From: Pisaster brevispinus
Lineage: Eukaryota > Echinodermata > Asteroidea > Forcipulatida > Asteriidae
Assembly (NCBI GenBank): GCA_023634235.1
Contig: JAMKCF010000003.1
Coordinates: 3,314,958 to 3,378,957, forward strand
Direction: 5' to 3'
DNA length: 64,000 nucleotides
Position 1 is the stretch's first letter. Every line of letters begins with the position of its first letter. Below are positions 35,621 to 47,305 of this stretch, in pieces. The notes below the pieces were generated by a model that saw only the letters and a list, made by a program, of their open reading frames with translations, searched no databases and was not told where the DNA came from. A program made the position numbers and the translations under genes.

Positions 35621-37923
35621 TAACTCTGGACTGTGTTACCACCATTTGAAATTCTCCTCCACACCTACCCACTCTTCCCCAGTTGCAATCATCGACCCTA
35701 ACAGTCACGCTGTTTTCATTGGTCAAGTTTGTATCCGTTAACTACCCCAGTCATACTGACAAAACCGCGAATAATATAATACTGAGATAAGATGTATATC
35801 CCTTATGTCAAACTTCATTTTACGGTTTTATATATAGTTATCTATCAATTTTAACAATGTCACTCCCGAGTATGCTAAAGAAGTTCTTTTCGTCTGAAGT
35901 ATTGACTAGCACATTTTTCAAGAAAGATACAGACAAATAAATTCAGTCCGTAACCCATGTCAGCATTAAAACATGTACAAAAGCAAGCATATTTATTTAT
36001 CTGCTATTGCCCCCGCCATACTTTCAAATGAATTCAAATAACTGTTCATGTATTTTTTTTTAAACACAATTTAAGGATTTGAAAAAATAATTCGTGAAGA
36101 CATCAAGATGGCTAATACATACAAACAAAAAGGTATACCTTTGTACCATCACTTAATGCAATATAAAACATGATGACAAATTTCAATAATCCTATTCGAC
36201 ATTCTGCATATAGACTGATGTATACATCCATACTGATCACGTGCCATGACGAGGAAAACGCCGAATAATGCAACAATTATATCATATTACGTCTCCCTAC
36301 GGAAACTTTTCAATGCAAAATGATAGGCTTAACATTTTAAAACCATAGGACCTAACTACATTCTCTTGTGGTATCTAAAAAGAAGTTGCCATTTTGGTGA
36401 CATTTTCGACAGCTAATTTTAATATCTAAACTTGTTTACGGGTTTTGATATAAAATATGGACCGGTTTGATTATTCTACAATAGTGACGGTAGGCTTACA
36501 TTCCTAATAACAGGTGTTTAAACACAAATCTGTTCATTGTAACTCTCCTCTTATCAAATGGCTCATGGGGACGCCATGCTGACATCAAAGACAAAAACGT
36601 AACAATGTCATATGAAGTTTGATACGATCTTCAAGTGCGGTAAAGAAGACGACCAATATAAGAAACAAGATGCAGTAGCTACGATGTTAACATTAAGTAA
36701 CCATAACCTAAACACAACTGTAACCCTTACAATAATACATTAACTCACCCTAACCCTCACCCTAAACCTAATCTCATAAACCTTTAGTTTGGCACGATTG
36801 CTCTTCGAAATATCCACAACCCACCCAATTCAGCTAAGGTTGCAATCTAGATGTATTTCCATGCCTTATATATCATACACCATAAGATGAGGCCCAAAGT
36901 TGGACTTTGGACTTTAGTCCAATCAAGAAGGTGCCAAGCACGAGTAAGGGTTGGGATGCTGTAGCAAGGATACATCAAACGTTCTCAACTGTTTGTTTAT
37001 TTTGTTAGGTTTGAAGGCAGCAGAGAAACGAATAGCGACACTTTGGTAAAGGATTGGTAACTATATCGAAGAAAATGTTAATTAATTTGAAATTTTGCGG
37101 ATTAAACTGTTCATAACTATCACCATAGGCGTATGAGCCGGGGGCAAGGGATGCAACTTCCCTCCCAAATTCACGCAAAACACTGCCCAGAGGGGGCAAT
37201 TCAAGCACCGCGAGAAGAAAAGAAAATGAACAGGGAAAGAAACAATGCTTTTTACCCGGTATTATAAATTGGGGCTTGTGCCTTCATATTCACTACCTTA
37301 TGGAGACCGAGAACAAAACAGAAAAGGGAAAACAAAGGGTCTCCATAGGGGAATTCTAAAGACTGGGTTGCTCCACAAGGAATTTTGTGTAAAGTCTATG
37401 GGAGGTTCTTAACTACAGGAACAAAGGGAAAGAACAAAAGATGTCTCCACAGGTATGCAAAAACAGGAATGTGTGTTTACATCATCTGTGTGAAATATCA
37501 GGCAAATCAAACCTTCAACACACCCCCCCCCCAACCAAAGATATCACTACGCCCCTCACCAGAATATTTCCTCGTAAGTATCTCTCTCTCTGAAAATCTC
37601 TTTCAGAAATTCCGTAAGCAGAGAAAGTAACATATAGGAAGACCCTGCAAACCACTGTTGCTGATTTCGGTCGCCTATTTAGATTGAAACATGCATTTTC
37701 TTACAAATTCCATATAGCCTTGTTGAATTTTACAATTTACATTGTCAGCTATGATACAGAAAATACAGACACAACGATGCCGTTTATGTCTGGGCAAATT
37801 TAATGAAAAACGTAGAGATCATTCGTCATCATTATGGAGCTTGATTTATAACTCGATGTTGCCATTATAATAAGGGAGTAGAACGCCCCCTAGATGGAGA
37901 CAATTCCCTCAATATACTCAGGG
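35615..37923 (+). repeat. 2.3-kb duplicated segment, copy A
   Basis: Collinear and highly similar over its whole length to 43022-45378 in direct orientation, from GTGAGGTAACTCTGGACTGT to CCCTCAATATACTCAGGG. Differences are mostly substitutions and small indels; copy B has about 40 extra bases near 43256-43296. No terminal inverted repeats, flanking direct repeats or long ORF were found. It includes a TAACCC/CACCCTAAAC-rich stretch (about 36720-36775) and a ~200-bp sub-block (37297-37490) that also occurs alone at 59.1 kb. Confidence 0.93.
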
Positions 37924-39026
37924 TTTAGGCACTAGATAAAACATGCGGGTGGAAAGACACTGTTTTTATGTTTATAACAACCATTCAATGCATACACTTT
38001 TAACATTAAATTTGGGTTATTGGATAAATTAATAATGTAGTCGTAAAACGAAATTGACTGCATCGTTGCGTGTAATTGTTTGACTCGACTTACGCCAATA
38101 GAACTGTCACTTTTCAGAGTACATGTAAACGATTATTTACTACCGAGAGAAAAATGGTTTGTTTCAATCTGAACGTTGACAAATTTAGTTTAAACCAGTT
38201 CCAAACCTCAAGACAAGCTTTCCCGTCTGATTACTGTGAAAGTCGAGGGAAAAGCACTTGAATACCCGTCAAACCACCGTTGCTTAATTCGATTGCCGCA
38301 TTCGACAAATCACTGATAAAACACAAATCGACTGTCGTTGTTTTCTCTGAAGAATGTCCACTGCATGTGATTCGTTCGTATGTTGTTTGTATGGTATTTT
38401 TTTTTATTACAGACCAGAGGATGAAAAACACAATTTTTTCTTAAAAACATTCCCTTTAAGGTGTGTTTACTCGACGTTAATGGCCTGTAGTCGCTCGTGT
38501 GCACACCTTCGCCCTCTGTCTTTCATTGAATTTACAGAAAGCTGTTTTCCGTCACATGTTTGGAGGACCATGGATTGAGTCCATGGGAGGACTTGAAGTT
38601 CTTGAGTTGCACCATGGAGCTATGGTTGCACACAAGCATTTCGCATGAATAATCAACACACGGATATGAAATAAACTCGGCCGGGAAAGAATCACGGACG
38701 ATTTCACTTCAGTGTAAACACGTCATTCGCTACAACGGGGGGAACCGCGTTCGATTTTCTTCCCAAGCAGTGATTATTATAATTCAAACACAGCCGGTGG
38801 CTGATGTCCACAAACTGCCAATCCCAGTGAAGACGGAAGTGAGAAGGCATTCTCGAGAAGGACACGGTATGATAATTTATATTTGGGGTTGAGTTTGCTG
38901 TTCGTGTCGACAAAACCAATTGGTGTTTGTTGAGGTTCGTCATTGCAGCCCGGACGCAGAGAGAGAGCGAGGATTGACTTCACGCCGGACTCGGCCAATA
39001 CATTGTTGTACCGAGTATCATAGAAG
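37924..39026 (+). promoter_or_regulatory. Upstream flank and probable 5' UTR of the GPCR gene
   Basis: About 1.1 kb between duplicated segment A and the GPCR start. No strong TATA box was picked out and no upstream coding exon was found. The promoter is presumed to lie here by position only. Confidence 0.3.
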
Positions 39027-40208
39027 TTGATCACGATGAATGAGCCCAACAGTACAAGCGTAATGGAGCCATCTGATGATAGCTTCACAACTCTCATGTC
39101 GTACATGACCACTACGGAGATGAACACCTCGTCATTGCCAGATGCGATCATGTACAGCTACGGGGAGAGGGTGTTCATCGGCCTGAGCTGGTTACTCATC
39201 TCCATCTTGGGCATGACCGGGAACGGCATGGTCATCTTGGCCGTAGGGTTGTCCAGACGGCTTCGGACCCCTACTAATGTCTTCGTGGTCAACTTAGCCG
39301 TGGCAGATTTTCTGACGTGTTTCTGTCTCCCGTGGAGCGTGGCTGGTCTTTTGAGTCAGAACGGACTACCTGGAGCTGACATACCGTGCATGATCACCGC
39401 TTTCATCAGCTTCGTAAGCTCTGGGGCGAGTCTCTACCACATGGCCAGTATTGCTCTCAATCGTGTGCTTCTCATCAAGAGGCCCATGACTGTTTACCAA
39501 TGGCTCTACACACCTACTAAGATCACCTTTCTTGTCACCTTTTCATGGCTTGTTGCAGTCTGCGTCATCTTAATGCCACCTCTGGCTGGCATAGGTGGTC
39601 TCGGCTACGACGAGCAGGAACACACCTGCACCGATAAAGACACCCACCCCGCGGCCAAGCTCTACCAACTTACCCAGGTCGTCTTCTTCTTTCCTGGTCC
39701 TATGATCATCATCATCGTGTGCTACTCTGTCGTATTCGCTCATGTCCGCAGCCACTTCATCAAGCAGAAGAAGCGGCGACCATCATACCAAATATCCAGG
39801 GACACTCCGAGCGGCCCGATCAGCAGCAACTTCATACCGTCTGACAACCCAGCGGAAGTCCAGGCGGGAGACACCATTGACGCCACAGTCAAGAATCGCA
39901 TCAACCGGCAACAGATTCAGATCACCAAGAACTTACTGATGATAGTGGTGGTGTACTTTGTGTGTATCATCCCCTATAGTGTCATGCTGTTCCTGAGCAG
40001 CGATCGTTACACACTCTACGGCGGTACCATCTTCCTGTGCAATACATGGATCAACCCGATAGTCTACGCCACAAAACACCCACAGCTTAAGGTAGTGCTT
40101 CGGATGATGCTCCGCTGCCGATGCAGCAAGATCCCCGATCCATCCAGAATGGTAAGAAGACTATCTAGCAAGAACATCAAGATCAACATCAACCAAACAA
40201 AGGCCTAA
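39027..40208 (+). CDS. Class A (rhodopsin-like) G protein-coupled receptor, Tre1/moody/GPR84-like orphan
   Basis: A complete intronless ORF of 393 codons; in-frame Met4 is an alternative start. The N-terminus carries sequons at Asn8 and Asn33. Seven hydrophobic segments lie at about 47-73, 84-110, 121-149, 165-190, 212-240, 300-324 and 330-351. Class A landmarks: GN at 65-66, LAVAD with Asp94, Cys121 paired with Cys201 in loop 2, Trp174, Pro225/Tyr233, and NPIVY at 343-347. The usual DRY is NRV (145-147), and helix 6 reads FVCIIP with no CWxP tryptophan. NR-type motifs and a C-x-x-P helix 6 without Trp are features of the Tre1/moody/GPR84 group. Melatonin receptors also have NRY but keep CWxP, so they fit less well. 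Loop 3 (241-299) is long and basic. Cys364 and Cys366 after helix 7 could be palmitoylated. It should signal through G proteins at the plasma membrane; the ligand is unknown. GC-rich coding sequence stands out from the AT-rich flanks. It lies between two 2.3-kb direct duplicates. Confidence 0.95.
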   Translation: MITMNEPNSTSVMEPSDDSFTTLMSYMTTTEMNTSSLPDAIMYSYGERVFIGLSWLLISILGMTGNGMVILAVGLSRRLRTPTNVFVVNLAVADFLTCFCLPWSVAGLLSQNGLPGADIPCMITAFISFVSSGASLYHMASIALNRVLLIKRPMTVYQWLYTPTKITFLVTFSWLVAVCVILMPPLAGIGGLGYDEQEHTCTDKDTHPAAKLYQLTQVVFFFPGPMIIIIVCYSVVFAHVRSHFIKQKKRRPSYQISRDTPSGPISSNFIPSDNPAEVQAGDTIDATVKNRINRQQIQITKNLLMIVVVYFVCIIPYSVMLFLSSDRYTLYGGTIFLCNTWINPIVYATKHPQLKVVLRMMLRCRCSKIPDPSRMVRRLSSKNIKININQTKA

Positions 40209-40679
40209 AGAATGTTGCAATCAAACGACGAAATCCTCGTGACTTTCAAACTTTAGCTCATCGAGGTCTGCTCCCATTTGTAGCGGACTAACATTTCAAA
40301 CTTTAAGGGAAATGCTCCCAGATAGTTTTTCATGACAACCGTGAGTATAGTTTGGTAACGATGAGAAGATGCTTCGCTAGTAAATGCACAAACTATTTTT
40401 GTAAAAATCTCCTTTGGTTTTAGAAGTGTTAACTGTAGCTATTATAATCAGACGAAATCAAAATGTATCAAGCAAATTAGTCTCAAACAAGTTTTTCTCT
40501 CTCTGGAAACCAGACGATACTTAAACAGCTACTTGAGCTAATTTTGTTTTATATTTAAATGATTTTTAAGCTTGTTTATAATGTGTTTGTTTATCATTTA
40601 AATGTAATTTTGGTATTTGTACATTTCTGAAATTTTCGTGAAGTTTAGCCCCAACATAAATGTTTTGAAAAACTAAAAA
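40209..40679 (+). other. GPCR 3' flank
   Basis: Probable 3' UTR and downstream sequence. No unambiguous AATAAA was found close to the stop codon. Confidence 0.4.
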
Positions 40680-40930
40680 CACTTCTACCGTTGACGGCGT
40701 GCGTCAAAATGACGATACTTTGACGTCATGTGTGGGATGTAGCTTTGTTATACCTCCAAAGTGGCTATACAAAACGGAGCTCCCAGCTCCCACATATGAC
40801 GTAACATAAGTGATGACGTACCAGGGCTTTTCGCAAATCTTTCTGAAAAGCATCGGAGAAGGGTACTCAAGATGAACTTGTTTTTTACAACAAAATACAG
40901 TTTAATCTCATGTGAACTCAATTTCCTTAT
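40680..40930 (+). mobile_element. Short copy of the dispersed element seen at 6.2-7.5 kb
   Basis: Inverted relative to the 6.2-7.5 kb copy: CCGTTGACGGCGTGCGTCAA near 40690, AACGGAGCTCCCAGCTCCCA near 40774 and GTGATGACGTACCAGGGCTT near 40811. The two blocks are contiguous here and separated by about 1 kb in the other copy. Confidence 0.6.
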
Positions 40931-42149
40931 TGATTGAAAACATTTTAAATGAGATCACTTGCCGTTTTCGTTCAAGTATGCCTTTAAATATTGTGAATAA
41001 ATTTGAAAATAGTTATGTTTTGCTATATCTTAGTAGTTCTAACTTAATCATTATAAAATTTTGATTGTGCCCACCGTTTCAGTAAATATATTTGTGTGTG
41101 ACATCTAAGAAAACTTGTTACTCGGGGCATGGGATATACAGATTATTGGATGCATATGAGCCCATTGTCGCAGAATATTATTCGAGGTCAAATCTGGACT
41201 AATCCATTTCACAAGGCGAGTGCAATGGAAAAGCCAGAGTGATTATGCCCTGCGACAATGCACGAACGAAATGCATTAATTGATTGATTTTTAGAACTTG
41301 CATAATTTATAGATCCTTGTCATTTTAATTTATTGACAATAAGCACAAAATAGACAAGAAAACTCATCCACCCCACATACTGAAAACTCGATATGTCTAT
41401 TTAAAAAAACACAAAAAATAAATAAATAAAACAAACAACAACATACAAAACAAACACAAACCGTTGACGACTACATGTCTTAAGCAACCTTTTTTCGCCG
41501 TGATACGACCTGTCTCGTTTGGAAATCAGGGCAGGAACGATTATTTTTGGAACGACACTGTGAAGCATCCAATAATTTTCCCTATTGGACTCCAATATTA
41601 AATTGTGAAGCGTCGCGCGGTAAATACATGACAGAATAACGGTGACACGTGACGCGTGTTCCACCAATCAAATGACAAGGATCTCTTTGTGCGGTGTATA
41701 AAATTTCATCATAGCACTGATAGTGATATGTGCAATTTAATCAGAAAATAAATTATGTTCACTAACATGTCTATGCAGCTAAACTTATGACATTTGTGAA
41801 AATAACAGTTAAAATTTAAAGGCTAACAAAATTCGAGTTAAAACTCTTAGATTAGACATGCACAGAAGGGGGAGAAAGCAATAGGAAAACTAAACTATGG
41901 TTGGGAAGACATTTAGCCTCAAAGTAAAAGATGTCCGTAGGCTGTCGCTGTATAGAAAATATAACCGAGTGGTTTGTAATCATGGTTCCAGTCAATTTCA
42001 ATTTATGAACTTGTTTTTGTTTTGTATTGTAGATTATTAAAGTCGTGCATCGTATTAAATAAATAAATAATACAATACCACTTATAATGCGCTCTGAAAC
42101 AGACATTGTAAATAATATTAAAAAATGCCATAGAGTCAAATTTAAGAAA
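40931..42149. other. Intergenic sequence, nothing recognised
   Basis: AT-rich. ORFs on - (41401-41667 and 41852-42259) have no family signal and the second runs into a tandem repeat. Confidence 0.4.
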
Positions 42150-42410
42150 GAAACTACAAAATTCAATCTTGATGACACGGGGAAGAAATGTGAATAATTT
42201 ATCGTTAATGAAGTGAAATAAGATTCAATCTTGATGACAAGGGAACGAAAAACGGACAATCTAGCATTAATATAGTGAAATGATTGATGACACAGTGAAG
42301 AAATGTGAATAATTTATCGTTAATGAAGTGAACCTACAAGATTCAATCTTGATGACACATGGAAGATATTCGAATAATCTATCATTAGAGATAAATTACA
42401 GGATTAATAA
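42150..42410 (+). repeat. ~60-bp tandem repeat, four diverged copies
   Basis: AATCTTGATGACACGGGGAA or a variant recurs near 42166, 42227, 42281 (truncated) and 42345, most followed by TGAATAATTTATCGTTAATG. Confidence 0.8.
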
Positions 42411-43021
42411 TATTTGGAAGACAAGTTTCAATACGAAAGCTCTCTGGTTTTAAAGTTCATACCAGCAACGTCGTATCAATAATCCATCTCAAATATTGTC
42501 AAAGTCCAAATAACTACATTTGAAACGCACCAAATCACCGCGTTAATTGCAATTGCCGCTAAAGAATAAAAAACTATCACACAAAACTGCTGATAAAACA
42601 AAGCATTTTCGTTATCAAGATAATGAAGCCTCCACTGAAATGGATAAAATGTTAAAAGGTTGGTTGCATGGTTTGTTCATTATTAGCTGAAGTAGGCCTA
42701 TTGAAACTAATAACTTTTTAAACCAATAATTTATTTTCCCTTTCATTTCCAACTCGTGATTGTCGAACTGTACATAGCTACCTTTACTTTAAAGTACCTT
42801 AAAAAGTAAAACATTAATTTTAACTATGATAATACAAAAATAATTAAGTGAACAAATAAATACATGAACAAGGACATGCTTTTCTTAAACTTCATTTGTC
42901 AAATTTGTTTTCTTTTAGGTGGTAATTCATGACAAGTAGGCCCCTACTACAGGGAAAGACGGTGTTTCAATGAAAATGTTGTAAATAGAGATCAAAATAT
43001 AGTTGTAAAAATTGAAGAGCA

Positions 43022-45378
43022 GTGAGGTAACTCTGGACTGTGTTACCACCATTTGAAATTCTCCTCTACACCCACCCACTCTTCCCCAGTTGCAATCATC
43101 GACCCTAACAGTCACGCTGGTTTCATTGGTCAATTTTGTATCCGTTAATTACCCCAGTCATACTGACAAAACCGCGAATAATATAGTACTGAGATAAGAT
43201 GTCCATCCCCTATGTCAAACTTCATTTTACGGTAGTTATCTATCAATTTTACAATGGGTGTTTACCTGATACTTACATGGTTCTACGGTGAACAATGTCA
43301 CTCCCGAGTATGCTGAAGAAGTTCTTTTCGTCTGAAGTATTGACTATCACATTTTTCAAGAAAGATACAGACAAATAAATTCAGTCCGTAACCCAAGGCA
43401 GCATTAAAACATGTACAAAAGCAAGCATATTTATTTAACTGCTATTGCCCCCGCCATACTTTCAAATGAATTCAAATAACTGTTCATGTATTTTGTTTTA
43501 AACACAATTTAAGGATTTGAAAAAATAATTCGTGAAGACATCAAGATGGCTAATACATACAAACAAAAAGGTGTATACCTTTGTACCACCACTTAATGCA
43601 ATATAAAACATGATGACAAATTTCAATAATCCTATTCGACATTCTGCATATAGACTGATGTATACATCCATACTGATCACGTGCCATGACGAGGAAAACG
43701 CCGAATAATGCAACAATTATCATATTACGTCTCCCTACGGAAACTTTTCAATGGAAAATAATAGGCTTAACATTTCAAAACCATATGGCCTAACTACATT
43801 CTCTTGTGGTAACTAAAAAGAAGTTGCCATTTTGGTGACATTTTCGACAGCTAATTTTAATATCTAAACTTGTTTACGAGTTTTGATATAAAATATGGAC
43901 CGGTTTGATTATTCTACAATAGTGACGGTAGGCTTACATTCCTAATAACATGTGTTTAAACACAAATCTGTTCACTGTAACTCTCCTCTTATCAAATGGC
44001 TCATGGGGACGCCATGCTGACATCAAAGACAAAAACTTAACAATGTCATATGAAGTTTGATACGATCTTCAAGTGCGGTAAAAAAGAAGACGACCAATAT
44101 AAGAAACAAGATGCAGTAGCTACGATGTTAACATTTAGTAACCATAACCTAAACACAACTGTAACCCTTACAATAATACATTAACTCACTCTAACCCTCA
44201 CCCTAAACCTAATCTCGTAAACTTATAGTTTGGCACGATTGCTCTTCGAAATATCCACAACCCACCCAATTCAGCTAAGGTTGCAATCTATGTATTTCCA
44301 TGCCTTATGTATCATACACCATTAGATGAGGTCCCAAGTTGGACTTTGATCTTTAGTCCAATCAAGAAGGTGCCAAGCACGAGTAAGGGTCGGGATGCTG
44401 TAGCAAGGATACATCAAACGTTCTCAACTGTTTGTTTATTTCGTTAGGTTTGAAGGCAGCAGAGAAACGAATAGCGACACTTTGGTAAAGGATTGGTAAC
44501 TATCGAAGAAAATGTTAATTAATTAGAAATTTTGCGGATTAAACTGTTCATACCTATCACCATAGGCGTATGAGCCGGGGGGCAAGGGATGCAACTTCCC
44601 TCCCAAATTCACGCAAAACACTGCCCAGAGGGGGCAATTCAAGCACCGCGAGAAGAAAAGAAAATGAACAGGGAAAAAAACAATGCTTTTTATCCGGTAT
44701 TATAAATCTGGGCTTGTGCCTTCATATTCACTACCTTATGGAGACCGAGAACAAAACAGAAAAGGGAAAACAAAGGGTCTCCATAGGGGAATTCTAAAGA
44801 CTGGGTTGCTCCACAAGGAATTTTGTGTACAAAGTCTATGGGAGGTTCTTAACTACAGGAACAAAAGGAAAAAACAAAAGATGTCTCCACAGGGCATGCA
44901 AAAACAGGAATGTGTGTTTACATCTGTGTGAAATATCGGGCAAATCAAACCTTCAGCACACCCTCAACCAAAGATATCACTACGCCCCTCACCAGAATAT
45001 TTCCTCGTAAGTATCTCTCTCTCTCTGAAAATCTCTCTCAGAAATTCCGTAAGCAGAGAAAGTAACATATAGGAAGACCCTGCAAACCACTGTTGCTGAT
45101 TTCGGTCGCCTATTTAGATTGAAACATGCATTTTCTTATTTATCTTTGTTAATTACAAATTCCATGTAGCCTTGTTGATTTTTACAATTTACATTGTCAG
45201 CTATGATCCAAAAAATACAGACACAACGATGCCGTTTATGTCTGGGCAAATTTAATGAGAAACGTAGAGATCATTCGTCATCATTATGGAGCTTGATTTA
45301 TAACTCGATGTTGCCATTATAATAAGGGAGTAGAACGCCCCCTTATAGATGGAGACAATTCCCTCAATATACTCAGGG
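43022..45378 (+). repeat. 2.3-kb duplicated segment, copy B
   Basis: Direct-orientation partner of 35615-37923. The left flank differs from copy A: no WFGHV reverse-transcriptase tail precedes it, so the retrotransposon relic is outside the repeat. Copy B has an extra ~40-bp piece at about 43256-43296. Most of the segment shows no coding potential beyond short ORFs shared by both copies. Confidence 0.93.
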
Positions 45379-47305
45379 CAGTTAAGTTCATCAGTAACTG
45401 TCTTTCATTGTAGGGCGGTTAACAGCGTACTTTTAGTCGAGATCATCGTGCCACGACAAACAGATGTGCATTCTGAAGAAGTTCTAAATGTTACATCAAA
45501 TCAACCTCGTCCCCGCACCATTTCCCCGGCATGCATTTTTGAATTACGACAGTAGTTGTGGGGGCACAAACTGCGTGCTGCCAGTGGATGACAAGAATTG
45601 CATTGATCTACCACGCAGACCAATGGCAGTTCTTTGCACGAAAGAGACATTCACATTGACGACTAGGTCGAAATGTCTTCTACATTACCTTGCCGATTAT
45701 CAGCTCTTAATTCGGAATTAACATTTTCCAACGATCGCACTTGGATATGCTTTAAGAAAAAACATGTGAAGAGTCCTGAGACAGTCACACAATCTGTTGT
45801 TTAAGTCTGAATTCTTCTTCAGTAGGACCATTATTATCTCCTCGTAATCTTGTGTCACTGTACGTCACACGCCTCCAGTCCCAGCACCTCCCCACGCACC
45901 GGATAGATGTCAAGGGAAATAACGTGCCGGTGGTGACTTCCAGATAAGACAAGTGTGCAGTAGTTCTAGTTTTGCCAGATGCCGTCTCAGCTCTTGAGCT
46001 CAGTTCCGAAAGAAAACAATTAATCTAGGAACTTAGCGGTACCGCCATGCAGTTCTCCCAAATGAGTTTTGCTGATTCTAAAATGAACCGGTGGTTTACA
46101 CCTTGTTTCGATGAGATGAACTTATCGTCTCCATAAAAATTAATATGCTTGATCTTGAATTGTAAAGTAACAGGTCGTATGAAAATGAGCCACGGTTATC
46201 ACCAATATTTGCGACGCCTTTAGTAAACTGCGTGGGCATGATGGAACCAGCGACGTCTGGTGACAATTCGTGTCAGGTGCGAATGCAGGATGTATTATTC
46301 CATCACCAACTTTGAATTTCAGAAAACAAGAAACAAAAAGTCAATTCATAGGAAGTTATAACGCCGTTTGTTTGTTTTTGTCTAAAGAGTGCCATATCAT
46401 TCAAGTTCTCTGCATTTCAAAAGCAAATTTATGTTCAAATAGTTTCCAAGTAGGTGCTCATATGGGGGAAGGGGATGTAGTATTAGGTTACCCAAGGGGC
46501 GGCCTCAGCGGATCAAGCAACCCCCGGCAGGTCCTGCCGACTTCTTGTATCATTTTCTTACTTTAAAAAAATTTAATCCAGAAAAAAACGTTGGAAAACT
46601 ATTGATGTTGGAGACTTTGGTCTAAAATATATGGTTCATTTGAGGCATTATTTTGTTCTTCAGTGTATATTATGAAGCCATTCAATATTTAAAAATTTGA
46701 ATTTGGGGTGGGTGGGTCAAAACAATTTTTAAAAATGTTATTTACTACTCTGAATGGCCCCTTACTTTGAGTAAGAGATTCGCCAACCATTGTGAGCACG
46801 GATTTGTTGCGCCAAAACGAATTTTCTTATCTCTCATCTTGGTTAACATGATCCAAGATGGTTGTAAGAACCCAAACCATCACATACTATAAATTACAAT
46901 AACTCAAACGCAGCTGGGTAAATATTGTGTTATTTGATCTATTGAAATATTCACAATGTTATGAAAATTTCAAAATGAAAATTTATTTGGTTCCATTTTA
47001 CTGCATGAAATATCCTCGTAATTCGAGAAGGCATGGAGTAATGGTCTCTCGGGCAATCAAAAGGAAAAACTCTTTTGAAAGGTTGTTTATAAAAACTTCG
47101 TACGGAATGAAAAACAAAAGAAAAACAATACAAAATAAAGAACCTATAAGACTACAACTCATGGGATTGAACTGCGTGAACCTTTTCTGATTACAGCAAA
47201 AGTAGATTCAGAACAATTGTAAAACAGCACTACGTTTTGCATTATGACAAACATCCCAACACCCAAAGCAGACGAAGATTTAGTTACTTACAATAGCGGC
47301 AGTTC
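45379..47305. other. Intergenic sequence, nothing recognised
   Basis: Several short ORFs on + (near 45349, 45488, 46270, 46927) lack any family signal or convincing splice context. Confidence 0.4.

Noticed and set aside
36720..36775. TAACCC/CACCCTAAAC words suggesting an interstitial telomere tract
   Set aside because: The motifs are few and irregular (CCTAACCCTCACCCTAAACC) and are simply copied in the 43-45 kb duplicate. They are not a regular TTAGGG array.
39570..39939. Additional ORFs overlapping the GPCR on both strands
   Set aside because: They are shadow frames of the GC-rich receptor coding sequence.
41852..42259. 135-aa ORF on -
   Set aside because: It runs into the ~60-bp tandem repeat at 42150-42410 and has a composition expected of AT-rich DNA.
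35615..45378. LTR retrotransposon with 2.3-kb LTRs and the GPCR as internal cargo
   Set aside because: No TG...CA termini, primer-binding site, polypurine tract, gag/pol or target duplication was found.
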